Positions 10,897 through 20,208 of a stretch of DNA of 64,000 nucleotides are shown piece by piece. A model generated the notes under the pieces. It did no database searches and was not told the DNA's origin. It worked only from the letters and a program-made list of their open reading frames with translations. Both the position numbers and the translations under genes were made by a program. Location: NCBI GenBank assembly GCA_947650285.1, contig CANTFL010001441.1:124001-188000 (forward strand), in the 5' to 3' direction. The DNA is from Hyaloperonospora brassicae. Lineage: Eukaryota > Oomycota > Peronosporomycetes > Peronosporales > Peronosporaceae. Within the stretch, counting starts at the first letter, position 1. Every line of letters starts with the position of its first letter.

Positions 10897-11461
10897 GAAG
10901 AGAAAGGGACCACTTCTGCCGCACACCTGTCTTCCCGAACCCCTCGACGAAGCCTTCGGCGGTGACGGACGTACACAAGATCGTCACTCGATTGCGCTGT
11001 GTCTACTAGTTACCCACGCAGACGCTGCTCGACCGAAACCACAGTCGGTTCCACACGTGCGCATCTTCGTTTACCTCGTCCGAGCGATCGCCTGGACGCC
11101 CCTAACAGCTCCGGTACCTGCTTGCGTGGGCTGTGAACGGGAAGCCGTGCAGGCGTTTCGACTCGCTGCGTGCGCCCGCCCTATAGCACATTCGCCACAA
11201 CCATCTGGCCCGAGCGCACGGCCCAGCCCAGAAACGGCAGACCCCTCGTCTCCTTTGCTCCAATTAGCCTAATAGCCGACACCACGTGTCTGTTTCCCGC
11301 CCAGGGAAACTATGTCTCAGTGCGTCGCCGTCACGCGTGGACGGTCGACACCGAGTACGTTGTCAACGCTCGTTCAGCGAAGGCCGGTATAAGTGCTAAC
11401 GTCTGTTGTAACGCTGCGCTTGCCAGGCGTTTGCTCGCGCTGCGAGCCGGAGCGTTCCGAA

Positions 11462-11692
11462 CTACTGCGCAGCGCACTTGCCAATCTTTTCACGCAGTGA
11501 CAGCATCAACTCGTTCCAGCCAAAAGGACGTGGGACTCGGTATGGATTCTGCCGCGGCTCCAGAAAATCTATGATCGATTGTCTGCGTACAGAGTTCGAA
11601 GCCTCGTGGGTCGTGCGTTGTGGCTCAAGCACCAGGCAGTCGGAGCAGTCCGCTGATCCTTCAAGTTGGTTCCGGCAATCTTCGAGTGAGAT
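11462..11692 (-). pseudogene. Protein-like 76-codon segment upstream of effector A
   Basis: On the minus strand an open segment reads ISLEDCRNQLEGSADCSD, continues with two Cys-x2-Cys-like pairs and IIDFLEPRQNPYRVPRPFGW, and ends LREKIGKCAAQ before TAG. It has no start codon, and a TAA lies immediately upstream in frame. Just before it, other frames contain more protein-like sequence (SRSDGFYYSAIHLKLLMFN near 11,800), so I infer a multi-exon or frame-broken gene. The mirror copy at 33,298-33,528 has the same frame and the same stop. The family is unknown. Confidence 0.4.
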
Positions 11693-11754
11693 TTAGTGCT
11701 GTCTTGTCGGAGACGGATGACAGTCTGGTGGCCGATATGACTGTTCCGCCGCCG

Positions 11755-11961
11755 CTATAGTCGTCGGTTTTCGATGTTGAACATTAGCAACTTGAGGTGG
11801 ATGGCGCTGTAGTAGAATCCATCGGACCTGGAGCCTGCCTCGAAATGTCCTATCCGGTGAGCGCCATCAAGCAGCTGGTTGCTCAAGCAGCTAGTCCCCA
11901 GCGACGCAGCATTGCTTGTTGATGAGTGACTGTGCTGACATCTGATAGCATGTAGGAGCAC
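11755..11961 (-). pseudogene. Protein-like segment in left arm, probably same broken gene
   Basis: The minus-strand frame contains GHFEAGSRSDGFYYSAIHLK, which has a globular-protein composition. It is identical in the right arm at 33,029-33,235. It lies upstream of the segment at 11,462-11,692 on the same strand but in another frame. I read both as remains of one gene, with introns or frameshifts between them. Function unknown. Confidence 0.35.
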
Positions 11962-11999
11962 AACAAGACATCTATATGATGCAATGGGAGCTCGTCATA

Positions 12000-12690
12000 G
12001 TGCCGAGTGTCTTGCTATAATTGCAATTTCTTTGGTTTTCTAGAATATGCAAAATGTTCGTGTATTGAGATTAGTTTAAATTTTAAATATTTATAAAATG
12101 TGGGAGCCTTTATTATTTACTAAGCAAAATATTGTCAAATATCGCGACAGCTTTTCTTAGACTAAGGAATAATTCGTGTGCATGGTTGTGTAGTTGACAA
12201 AGGCTAAAATCGTTGTCAAGACAATAACCTATACAAGCTGGAGAATACAAAGATACGTAGGCTGGAATTCATTATGCATTTTCGTAGCTACCTCTACCTC
12301 GATTGAGCTTTTTAAAGACATAACTGTGCCAATCAATGCTGGCGATGAAGAGATTTGTATTTATGAACACGAAAAGGCATATCCATTAAAGATGTATAAG
12401 CATATAGCAAAAACTACCGAGAAGATAATAAAAGTGACAACAATTTCTATACTACGTACATATATAAATCTGCCCGTGATAACTCGTGGATATCGACGCA
12501 TGTCGTCTTACCGCCGTCCCTTACTCAGTTACACAGAAACATCTGACGGCTTCGTCTCTGACATTCGTTACACCTTGTTGCGAAGCACGAAAGCGTCGTC
12601 TATTGATTGTCGATATGTGCACATACAAGTTGTAACGATTTGATCCGGATATATATTATTATCACTTACAACAATAAATATGATAGATAA
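12000..12690. other. AT-rich spacer, nothing recognised
   Basis: The first ~30 bases are still weakly similar to the region left of 32,992, showing that the duplication once extended further. Beyond that I see no homology. The 149-codon plus-strand frame at 12,194-12,643 starts at TTG, has no recognisable motif and is probably spurious. Confidence 0.35.
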
Positions 12691-12694
12691 TATA

Positions 12695-12960
12695 ACTTCA
12701 AATTTTCTCTTTACAATATCACTAAGTTCAATGAAAAAATATTGCTGCAGTGACCCAAGGGTCTACTCATTGGGTGATATGGACCATTATATCAACCCAC
12801 AAATCGCTGCTAGACGCGCACAATGGCTAGTGAGTAGACGTCACCATACATGGCTATGCATTCATATAATTAGGACAGGACTGAAAAGACAGGACGCATT
12901 TTTGGACGACATTATACTAATACCATTTTGCTTTTCTTATTAAAATGTAGTCGCTTTGTC
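12695..12960 (+). repeat. Diverged 5' LTR remnant of left Gypsy copy
   Basis: In plus orientation it carries ATATCAACCCACAAATCGCT followed by GCTAGACGCGCACAATGG, matching the core of the solo LTR at 2,152-2,621. It sits upstream of the plus-strand gag/pol remnants, the expected place for their 5' LTR. The ends and primer-binding site are eroded. Confidence 0.6.
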
Positions 12961-13859
12961 GAGAGGCCTTCTCAAAAGCGTACTGAGAACGCTAATCTAA
13001 CAATGCAGTATTTCTTCTGCAGTCAGCGAGAGCTTTTTACGCACTGTTGTCAGTGCGTAGCTACCTACACCCCGTAACCACTAGTCGCACTTCGTAGCCC
13101 TCCCGAGGACCGCAACTTACATCGCTGACATGATCATGTTATACAATGATGGAAACACCTTACCACCACGCATGAAAGCTACTCCCAATCGAGTTACCTC
13201 GAATATAGCGGGGTAGAACGGATAATTTTAACCTTGGGTGAGAATGCTGTCTGGGCCATGCAGTCTGGATTAGATAGGGGCTAACAGCATCCCGCCGTCG
13301 CCAAGTGTGTACAACATGAACTTGACGCCGCGCGGTAAGAGACAATATTGCTTCAACAGCACCATTTTAAACAGACAGAGATGTTTAAAACACAAGGTGC
13401 TTGACAGTTTGAAATATTTAGACAACAGCAGGCTCAATCTTCTGTTCCCGGGGCGACGCGTGTACTCCGAACCGAAACCTTATAAATTTATACCTCCAAG
13501 TACAGAGTTAGTCGAGGGATAATCCCAGTTGTTATGGTTCGTATGCCTCGACCAAGCGATAAAGGCTCGTCGTGTTGACAATGAGCAAATGCAATTATAT
13601 ATGCTTACATTCTATTGGCAGGAAATTTCAAAACCTGAGCCTTAGGCCTTCATGATTCATGATCTATATTTATTTGGGTCGTTTAGGTCCTAAAACTGGC
13701 TTAGACAAACACATTTGAGCCACAACAAGCTCAGTTCAGGTATCTAAGAGAGCCTCTAAAGCTCAAACAGAGTAAGATTGATGTACACACTAACGATTAG
13801 CAGTTACAACTACGTGAGAATAGTATATAAGCCATTTCGGTCCATGAACACAAGTTGCT

Positions 13860-14330
13860 TAGTGTGTTCAAGCAGTGTCTCTCGAATAGTCCCTTCAAGA
13901 CTAATCTGTTTTACATGAAGCTAGATAGGCCTGATAAAGCAAATTTAGCTGCGGTACATGGGGACTTTAGCATGAGACAGGCTCATGCTACTTCGAAATT
14001 TTATCGTCCACCGATACGACAAGACATTTAAGAGACAGAACCAATGAACGCCTGCTACTCTGGCTTAGAAAGCATTACTCTTTATAAAGCAAGCAAGTGA
14101 TTGCAGAAGTGCAATAATTGTCAGACTATAGGCCATTAAGCCTATGAGTGTAGTGCCCCACGTCCGATACCTTGCAGCATATAGCGAAGCGGTCGTCCAG
14201 ATTCAAAGAAGGGCAGCGGATGTAGTTCCGACGATGTTAAGTAGTACCAACAGCGAGTCGGTATGTCTAAAAGGTTTGGGTTCAGTAGGGGAGGCAGAGC
14301 TTTACTGATTCAGCAACATTAAAAGAATTT
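13860..14330 (+). pseudogene. gag remnant with zinc knuckle (left Gypsy copy)
   Basis: The segment aligns in order with the better-preserved gag on the minus strand at 24,759-23,998. Near 14,120-14,155 the frame reads CNNCQTIGH, a stop, then AYEC, which is a retroviral-type CCHC knuckle (nucleic-acid binding) interrupted by TAA. Upstream frames are heavily broken. It is non-functional. Confidence 0.65.
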
Positions 14331-14339
14331 GCAAATCTC

Positions 14340-14822
14340 GTGACAAAAATAGATCTTGATACACAATCAGTATATGTTTATACACCTTATAATGAGTTAT
14401 TCCACATCACCTTAAACTTGAAAGTGACAAACAAAATTTCACTTTATGCCCTAGACGAATGTGGAGAGTCGAACAATTTAGTTCGACGCCGGTCACTAGA
14501 ATGTCGTAGGCTTAAATTTGTTAAGTTTGACCTCCCACTAACGAGATTGACGGTGTGCCTTGCTACAGGCGCCTCGATAACTGTACAAAAACGGGTAGTA
14601 GGAATCCACTACACGTTAGAAGATAGACTATACCATTACTATCTCATCTTACTGTATTTCAATGACCCTATCGGTCTTATCCTGACGTTAACTTGGCTCA
14701 AAAGGTTCGAACCAAGGGTGAGCTGGCAGCATCAATTCGTACATATTACTGCCGCTGTTCATCTAATGCCATCAGACAAACATATTGGAACTTTCACAAG
14801 CGTGTGGAAGTTTTGCGAGTGA
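14340..14822 (+). pseudogene. Retropepsin remnant (left Gypsy copy)
   Basis: The frame resembles a Gypsy aspartic protease: the catalytic region reads DECGESNNLV, where the family has D-C/T-G-A-S, and is followed by the substrate-flap-like LATGASITVQKRVVG and the C-terminal LTWLKRFEPRVSWQH. The homologue on the minus strand (23,770-23,522) reads ACGASNNFV. The catalytic Asp is displaced or changed in both, so neither is likely active. Retropepsins cut the gag-pol polyprotein. The frame has no proper start of its own. Confidence 0.7.
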
Positions 14823-15136
14823 GTGCGATGGCCTCGCTTGCGGTACGGTCGTTAGCACGACTACACAAAACCATATGTGTAGTCAATAACTACAATATGG
14901 AACAATCTGCCGGTGGCTGTGCCGATGTACCGACAGTGACGAATGTCCGCACAACTAACGCGAGTAGATCGGTACATGGATGCATGCCTAGCCGGCATCA
15001 TCCTAGAAATAGAAACCCAGTTAACCAGAAGCAACACCACGGAAGTTCTCGATCGACAGATGATTCGACCGTAGATAACTCAAATCTGGCAGTGCAAACA
15101 CAGCCAGAAAATGTCAAGGAATATTTCCTTCCGTAC

Positions 15137-16880
15137 TTGGAGACGCATTTATTTGAATAGTACTTGATGAGGGATTAGGCCCTCGGCAACCTGTGGAAAC
15201 AAGTTCCCAGGAAGAAACCGAGAAGTTAAACGTCTTGGTAAATGACGGATCAACGAAGACTCTTATACGAATTATTGGATTGTGCCTCCGAAGTTCACTT
15301 CGAAGATAATTCAATCGCCAACGCTAGAATCGAAACGGTTCTTGCGCGATCTGCGTAGTGGAAAAGTCAAGCAGATATCAATGCTCGTCACAGAGGATGA
15401 GTATATGACCGACATTCTGTCGGCCATAGTATTTGCTGAGAAAGTACGAATGTACATAGCGGCTTATCGATGGACGAAAGTGTCCTTGACGAGAAGACTC
15501 GGATTGATCGGTACACGTCTTAATCCTGGGATACGCTTCGGACAAATCCTTTGTACAAGAATTTGATCGAATACAAGGATACACAATCTGAACCGCACCA
15601 TGTTATTTTCATAAAGAATATACAATAAGCATTTAATTGACCTCAGCGAAGGCAAGAAGTCCTGTGTGATAAAGTAGTGACCACTGCCTCGTGGACAAGT
15701 AGTAGCAATCGATATGGTCTTTGCCGATCGCTTCGTAGCGGGCTATTTGAGGTATTCAACTTTCCCTCAAATCTCTCCGATCTACTGTGTGCGAAAAGCC
15801 ACAGGAAGATGGCAGATTGTGCATGCGTTCAACAAGTTGAATGCTTCAAATGTACCAGATTAAATGTCGATACTGAGGAAGGACGTGATCATTAATGGTA
15901 TGCAATTTATACTATCTTTTCGTCCATGGATATGATGGATTGCTTCTATCATATCCTCATGATTTAGCAGGACGTCCGTACAAGGCAGTAAGCACCCCCA
16001 GTGGTATGCTTTGGGAGTGGCTAGTGATGCCACAGGGGATGAGTAACGCCCCTGCAACATTCAACATATGTGTAACAAATCTGTTGAGACCGATGCGAGA
16101 CTTTGCACCGAGTTACTTTGACGATGTGTTCGTCCATTGCCGGGATATGGATTGCAAAACGGGCGGGGAAGTTTACAGAACACACGTTCGTCAGGTCCTT
16201 TAACTTATGTGCAAGGATAAGTTGTACGTCAACCTCAAGAAGTGTATATTCGCGGCTAACGAAATACCACTTCTTGGGTGCATCGTGGTTAAACACGGCG
16301 TACTCCCTGATCCCGAACAGATCAAGGCGATTACCTACTGTCCAGTGCCAGTCAATGTCAAGGGACTACGTAAGCTCCTTGACCTAGCGGCGTACTTGCA
16401 CAAGTACTCGCGCAACTACGCCGAGATGACTGTGGATCTTTCTTGGTTACTCAAGAGAAATGTGAAGTGGTCATGGAACGCTGACTGTCAGCGTTCCTTT
16501 GAAGGGTTTAATCAGAGCTTGATGCAATCGCCCATCTTGGCGATTGCAGATCAGGATAGACCATTCCATGTGGTCTGTGACGCCAGCGATTTTGCATTCG
16601 GCTGTGCGTTGATGCAATTTGACACAGATGACGCGGAGCGCGTCATCTACTATCAATCTCGTCAGCTGCAAGCAGCTGAGCGCAATTACCATTGTATAAC
16701 AAGGAACTCGTTGCCATGAAATATACACTGGCTAAGTTCCGCGTCTATAGTTTCATAGATAGACCGTTCATCGTATGTACGGATGACGTCACTATGCACG
16801 GCCGTAAACAGTCCCCACCTCTCGCAAATAATGGCGAGGTGGCTGTATTTATTCGCGAAGTACAACTTCTCCGTGGAATA
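15137..16880 (+). repeat. Near-identical core of inner inverted repeat, left arm
   Basis: This 1.74-kb block of Gypsy reverse transcriptase/RNase H pairs with 21,219-22,962 on the opposite strand (x + y = 38,099, with no gap along it). Differences I can read are few: one each near 15,510, 15,769, 16,510 and 16,833, plus a handful towards the right end. Immediately outside, at TTGGAGACG (15,137) and after CTTCTCCGTGGA (16,876), the two copies fall to clearly diverged homology. Stops and frameshifts inside the block are shared by both copies. Confidence 0.88.
15282..16203 (+). pseudogene. Reverse transcriptase remnant (left Gypsy copy)
   Basis: Pieces in shifted frames give an RT palm. WLVMPQGMSNAPATFN is the conserved template-grip segment, and YFDDVFVH at 16,114-16,137 is the catalytic Y-x-D-D box with both Asp present. 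The frame changes near 15,895 and a stop at 16,201 interrupt it before the thumb. RT makes cDNA from element RNA. Every lesion is shared with the right copy, so the lesions pre-date the homogenisation of the two copies. Confidence 0.82.
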
Positions 16881-16975
16881 TATACCAGGACGACTTGACG
16901 TCGTCACGGATGCGCTATCACGTCGGTCGGATTTCGATCCAGTTGCGTGCCTCAACAGTGAAGGTGACCATCACT
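16207..16975 (+). pseudogene. RT thumb and RNase H remnant (left Gypsy copy)
   Basis: The first frame (16,207-16,719) reads LYVNLKKCIFAANEIPLLGC (RT thumb) and then PFHVVCDASDFAFGCALMQF, the start of RNase H with its first catalytic Asp. The following frame has LVAMKYTLAKFRVY and FIVCTDDVT, continuing RNase H, then VEYIPGRLDVVTDALSRR, the usual end of this domain in Gypsy pol. RNase H degrades the RNA strand of the hybrid. The domain order is intact but split over at least two frames. Confidence 0.82.
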
Positions 16976-16999
16976 GTTGCAACACTTGTGATTAGTGTT

Positions 17000-17680
17000 C
17001 CGTCGTTTAATCTGCTCGAACACGTGATAAAACTAAACGCAGAGTATTAGGATCTTCTGCGCTTGATAGATCATGTTAAGAATATTTCTCGAAATAATCA
17101 AATACTTACCGGCATTGTTTCCTTTCCTAACCAGATCGATACACAACACGCAACTGGTTGCCGTATAATACATTAGTTGACGGCAACAAGCCTCGTGTGG
17201 TCAATGCCAATTATAATGATATGCGTTAGCACACAACGTATGGGTGTCAAGACTATCCGACACGAAAGCATATTGATCGAGAATAGACTTATTGTTTGGT
17301 CAGTCGTGATTTTTATGGACCTATAAGAATCAATTTGAGCGCACATTCTTAAAAACATTGTCAACCTTGAAGGCAAGTCCTCGATCCTTTGCAGCTATAC
17401 AGCCGCTGACTGTTCCGACAGAGTGCTGGTAGTTCATTTCAATAGACCTTGTCTTCAGTTTACCGAAGACTAAAAGCAATATTCTTGTATCAGCCAACCG
17501 TTTTATTAAAATGGTGCATCTTGCTGCTGTCCTCGAGTTGGTCACGATAGAGGAATGTGCCGAGGCTTTTTCATTACGGTGATTAGACTCCACGTACTTA
17601 AACGTGAGCTTGTCTCTGAATTTGACCTTCGGTTCACGGCAGAATTTATAGAGTCTATGTTTTAATTACTCGGAGCGCGT
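17000..17680 (+). pseudogene. RNase H-integrase spacer, decayed (left Gypsy copy)
   Basis: Homologous to minus-strand 21,050-20,600 by shared segments such as TCTTCAGTTTACCGAAGAC near 17,450 and its reverse complement near 20,625, but too decayed to read a domain. Any integrase zinc-binding part is unrecognisable. Confidence 0.5.
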
Positions 17681-17689
17681 GTGTAGATG

Positions 17690-17900
17690 TCAACATCTGA
17701 TTATTCGGAAACAGACATTCTGACGAAACGTGCTTATCGTGTTTTCGAAAAGATACTTTGATACTTTGTCCACTTGTTTGCGAGCATTAGTGAATATATA
17801 CCGCTCGTCGAGTTCGCCATCAACCACTTGGGTCATGCTTTTACAGGGCATACAATGTTCTTCGAAAATGGCCTACGCATCCACGCATTTCCTTTTTGAT
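17690..17900 (+). pseudogene. Integrase core end (left Gypsy copy)
   Basis: Reads STSDYSETDILTKRAYRVFE, a stop, then YFVHLFASISEYIPLVEFAI and NGLRIHAF. This matches the end of the DDE integrase core of the right copy (STSDHPETDRQTESANRVLE). The catalytic Glu of T-E-S-A is changed to a Lys-Arg context here, so this copy has lost a key residue as well as its frame. Confidence 0.68.
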
Positions 17901-17999
17901 AGTGTGTGACATTTGTTTTAAGGTGGGAATGTTCGCTCGAGAAAATCCCGTTTTGTCTCTTTCTCGTCTCTCGTCGCTTCCTGCGTCTTCACATACGAT

Positions 18000-18180
18000 G
18001 CTGACGACTGTTAAATCGACATCGAAGAAGAAAATGAACGAAGTGAAATCGATGACGCTATTAGTAACTCAAATGATGATTACAGTTCGATTATTTTCAG
18101 CATCGTCAATAACAGTGCCAGCGAGGATGATGCCACCTTCGGCAAGGAAGAAAGAGAACTCTGTCAGTGCGCACTGAGCG
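18000..18180 (+). pseudogene. Acidic linker after integrase (left Gypsy copy)
   Basis: One frame gives an Asp/Glu/Ser-rich stretch (IDIEEENERSEIDDAISNSN, then SEDDATFGKEERELCQC) corresponding to the acidic linker of the right copy at 20,100-19,900. Homology between copies ends here, before any chromodomain. Confidence 0.5.
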
Positions 18181-18374
18181 AAACGAAATAAACTCAATAG
18201 ATTAATCAGAAGCATTTTTGAGGCCTCGAGAATCAGCGGTCCGTTTCGTGTCGGATAACATCATTAACGCGTAGAACCTTCGTAATATTTAACGCCGATT
18301 AAAATGGAGGAGCAAAGTTCTTTATGTATAAAATATGACCTGGTTATACTGTCTTCAATTAACACTACCTAGTC

Positions 18375-19136
18375 ATGCAGTCAGTAACGTCAGAATTAGA
18401 AAACTACTGCCAAGATACATTAATCCTTTTCGTGTATTACATCGCCACAGAAATGCATACTCGATCGAGTTACGTTGAAGGATACAGGGAGATTCTACGG
18501 TCTATGTTGGGCGTCTCGGACCAAATCATCAATACGTGGATTCGTTCGACAATGAAAATATTCCAGTACGCTCGTGATCCTAAATTGAGTCTAATTGTCA
18601 CGGCCCACTCTCTAGAGCATTTTCTACAAATGCGGTCTCGCGAAGAGATGACTAAAACCCGTCACGCAAGCCACGATAATCACGTTCGTTCTCCAGTTGA
18701 GCGAGCTCAATATCTGATCAGTCCTTTGCCCGATCGGCACGATGGCGTCGCACAGTTGAAGTCAAATTGTAGGGACGCTTACTCTCGTGTTCATGTTACT
18801 ATTGTAACTCTCAGAGGACGTTCCTACATTAGTCAAACGTCTCCTGTAGGTCCGACAATGAAGTCGGACATTAACCTTTTAGGATCAACCACTGCCGTTG
18901 GTAAAATCCTACGGTGGTCAACACTCTATCGTGGAGCGTATTATATACCACCGTGGGGAGAGAACTGTCATATTTGTGATGACAACTCTGTTCGCACCCT
19001 AAGGGATGACTTACTCTTTAATCTGCCCTACTGGAGGGTGAGCATCTCGTCCGAGATGCACCAAGGAATTGATATTTTGCAATCACATCACAAACACGTC
19101 AACCGTTTGTTCGAAGATGACCCTTTACCATCATAG
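18375..19136 (+). CDS. Hypothetical 253-aa ORF between the two Gypsy copies
   Basis: This is the longest ATG-started frame in the transposon region, stop-free for 762 bp, in the junction between the facing Gypsy copies. The product has no signal peptide or membrane segment. It has a mixed charged composition with patches such as ILRSMLGVSDQIINTW and GAYYIPPWGENCHICDD, which contains a Cys-x2-Cys. I recognise no domain. Its 3' end overlaps, antisense, the end of the right copy's chromodomain frame (19,099-19,359), so part of its openness could be coincidental. It may belong to an unrecognised element that inserted here. I cannot decide between gene and chance. Confidence 0.35.
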   Translation: MQSVTSELENYCQDTLILFVYYIATEMHTRSSYVEGYREILRSMLGVSDQIINTWIRSTMKIFQYARDPKLSLIVTAHSLEHFLQMRSREEMTKTRHASHDNHVRSPVERAQYLISPLPDRHDGVAQLKSNCRDAYSRVHVTIVTLRGRSYISQTSPVGPTMKSDINLLGSTTAVGKILRWSTLYRGAYYIPPWGENCHICDDNSVRTLRDDLLFNLPYWRVSISSEMHQGIDILQSHHKHVNRLFEDDPLPS

Positions 19137-19359
19137 GGTGCGTCTCGTCGTAGTTCTCGACGAGACCGGGCATATCCAAAATCAGCTGGGATCGGGGATC
19201 CCAGCTCTTCCACGAAGGTGGATACCCTCGCCACTGGACGAGGTAACTCGTCTTTGATCTTGAATCGTCACGGTTGTTTAATATGCGATCCACAAGGAAG
19301 CCTTGACCACCGTGTAAGTCCACCAAATGATGTGGAGGAGGAAGATAAATCGCCTCCAA
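19099..19359 (-). pseudogene. Chromodomain remnant (right Gypsy copy)
   Basis: The frame reads FLVDRILNNRDD then SYLVQWRGYPPSWKSWDPRS, the classic chromodomain pattern (aromatic cage positions in YLVQWRGY and the S-W-D-P turn). In chromoviral integrases it directs insertion to modified chromatin. It lies at the 3' end of the pol remnants as expected. It is open, but detached from a continuous pol frame. Confidence 0.85.
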
Positions 19360-19391
19360 GTCGTTCGACTAACCATCTCGACCCACACGAG

Positions 19392-19742
19392 ATGTACTGC
19401 GAAATCGTCAGATTGTGCGAGGATTTGGAGCACGAGAGGAAAATACGCTACTATCTGACTGATTCTGTGCGGAATCTCGGCAAGGATCGTGAGGCTGATC
19501 GTGCGATCGGTCGTGCTGATTACGCCCTTGCAGAACTTCAGGTCAAGCATGATGTCCGTTCCCTTGTTAGAGATCTGGCGACAGCTCGCAGGTATATCTC
19601 TGAACTGCGTGGAGAGGTCGCTTATCAGCGTGACCAAACTAATTATCTGAAGCGCGAGCGCAAGAATCTGATGAAGATTCGTGAACGTGGGGGCTATCTT
19701 AATCGTCGAAAGATAGCTCGTACTGACACTACGGGCGAATAA
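19392..19742 (+). CDS. Hypothetical coiled-coil ORF (116 aa) antisense to the Gypsy element
   Basis: From the ATG at 19,392 the plus strand encodes a highly charged, heptad-rich protein (IVRLCEDLEHERKIRYYLTD; DLATARRYISELRGEVAYQR) predicted to be a long helix. The frame is also open upstream to a GTG at 19,218, across the antisense of the chromodomain. The opposite strand here, where the acidic linker should run into the chromodomain, shows no retroelement similarity. This sequence may therefore be inserted or may belong to a second element (for example a gag coiled coil). Family unknown. The strong coiled-coil character favours real coding descent. Confidence 0.45.
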   Translation: MYCEIVRLCEDLEHERKIRYYLTDSVRNLGKDREADRAIGRADYALAELQVKHDVRSLVRDLATARRYISELRGEVAYQRDQTNYLKRERKNLMKIRERGGYLNRRKIARTDTTGE

Positions 19743-19899
19743 GACCCACGCGATACGCAGGAAGCATTCACATCCTACGCGGCAGCTCGATCGTTTCTTA
19801 GTTGCCTTTTCGGCGCAGCACACGATAGGGCCGATGTATATGGGTAGTAGTTTGCAGAATGATTCTTCTGGCGATACATTAAGTTGTTTAGCTCGCCTT

Positions 19900-20110
19900 C
19901 TACAAACTGCATAAAAAACTCTCCTCATTTTGTTCACCAGCGAGGGTGTCGTCATCCTCGCTGAATTATTCGTCGGCGATGCTAACAATATAATCATCGT
20001 CCTCATTATCTGAATCAATAATAGCGTTATTGCTATTATTGATATGGTCTTCTTCTTTGATGTCGACCAGATCGACATCAACATCATTTGTGACGACGTT
20101 ATTGTCGACA
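19900..20110 (-). pseudogene. Acidic linker after integrase (right Gypsy copy)
   Basis: One minus-strand frame gives an Asp/Glu/Asn-rich stretch (DVDLVDIKEEDHINNSNNA, DSDNEDDDYIVS, SEDDDTLAGEQNEE) matching the left copy's linker. It joins integrase to the C-terminal chromodomain in this family. It contains a stop. Confidence 0.55.
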
Positions 20111-20208
20111 CGCGATGAGCAAGAGCCAGAACGATTTTTTCTCGAGCTAGTCCCTACGGCCCCTTATACAAGAGTCACGCTTAAAGAAGGTAAGCAGACG
20201 TGGATGGC

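Larger units (their letters stand above)
10000..11460. other. Effector upstream region, GC-rich, no assignable gene
   Basis: Several long frames occur on both strands (for example 10,763-11,272 plus, 10,487-10,987 minus), and each has a near-identical mirror in the right arm. None has a recognisable domain, a signal peptide or a convincing single strand. The opposite-strand overlap suggests that GC-rich composition keeps frames open. Their conservation between arms follows from the near-identity of the block and is not evidence of coding. This stretch probably includes the effector promoter. Confidence 0.4.
8400..11998 (-). repeat. Left arm of outer inverted duplication (effector-bearing)
   Basis: This arm is inverted relative to 32,992-36,500. 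The block from about 9,690 to 11,998 is almost identical to 32,992-35,300 (coordinates pair as x + y = about 44,990). Differences I can see are a 6-bp indel in the effector, a GA microsatellite length change near 10,620, and scattered substitutions near 10,000-10,080. Outside the block homology continues but is strongly diverged: the effector C-terminus, its 3' flank, and the CxxC-type segment at 8,563-8,693. The near-identity ends sharply at 11,998, where ATGACGAG is the last shared stretch. Confidence 0.85.
12695..18180 (+). mobile_element. Degenerate Ty3/Gypsy retrotransposon, left copy (family 1)
   Basis: Remnants follow the canonical order on the plus strand: 5' LTR, gag with zinc knuckle, aspartic protease, reverse transcriptase, RNase H, spacer, integrase end and an acidic linker. 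It is the inverted homologue of 25,469-19,099. Stops and frameshifts occur throughout, so it is inactive. The block 15,137-16,880 is almost identical to 22,962-21,219 while the rest is strongly diverged. No 3' LTR or chromodomain is visible after 18,180, where homology to the right copy ends. Confidence 0.88.

Noticed and set aside
10763..11272. Long plus-strand frame (169 codons) conserved in both arms, extended to 272 codons in the right arm
   Set aside because: The frame is preserved only because the two arms are nearly identical. There is an equally long frame on the opposite strand, and no domain or convincing start. The extension in the right arm comes from a microsatellite length change.
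12194..12643. 149-codon plus-strand frame
   Set aside because: TTG start, AT-rich composition, no motif and no support from neighbours.
18375..19136. Assignment of the 253-codon frame to a known retroelement ORF
   Set aside because: I could not find gag, pol or envelope motifs; it is left as hypothetical.
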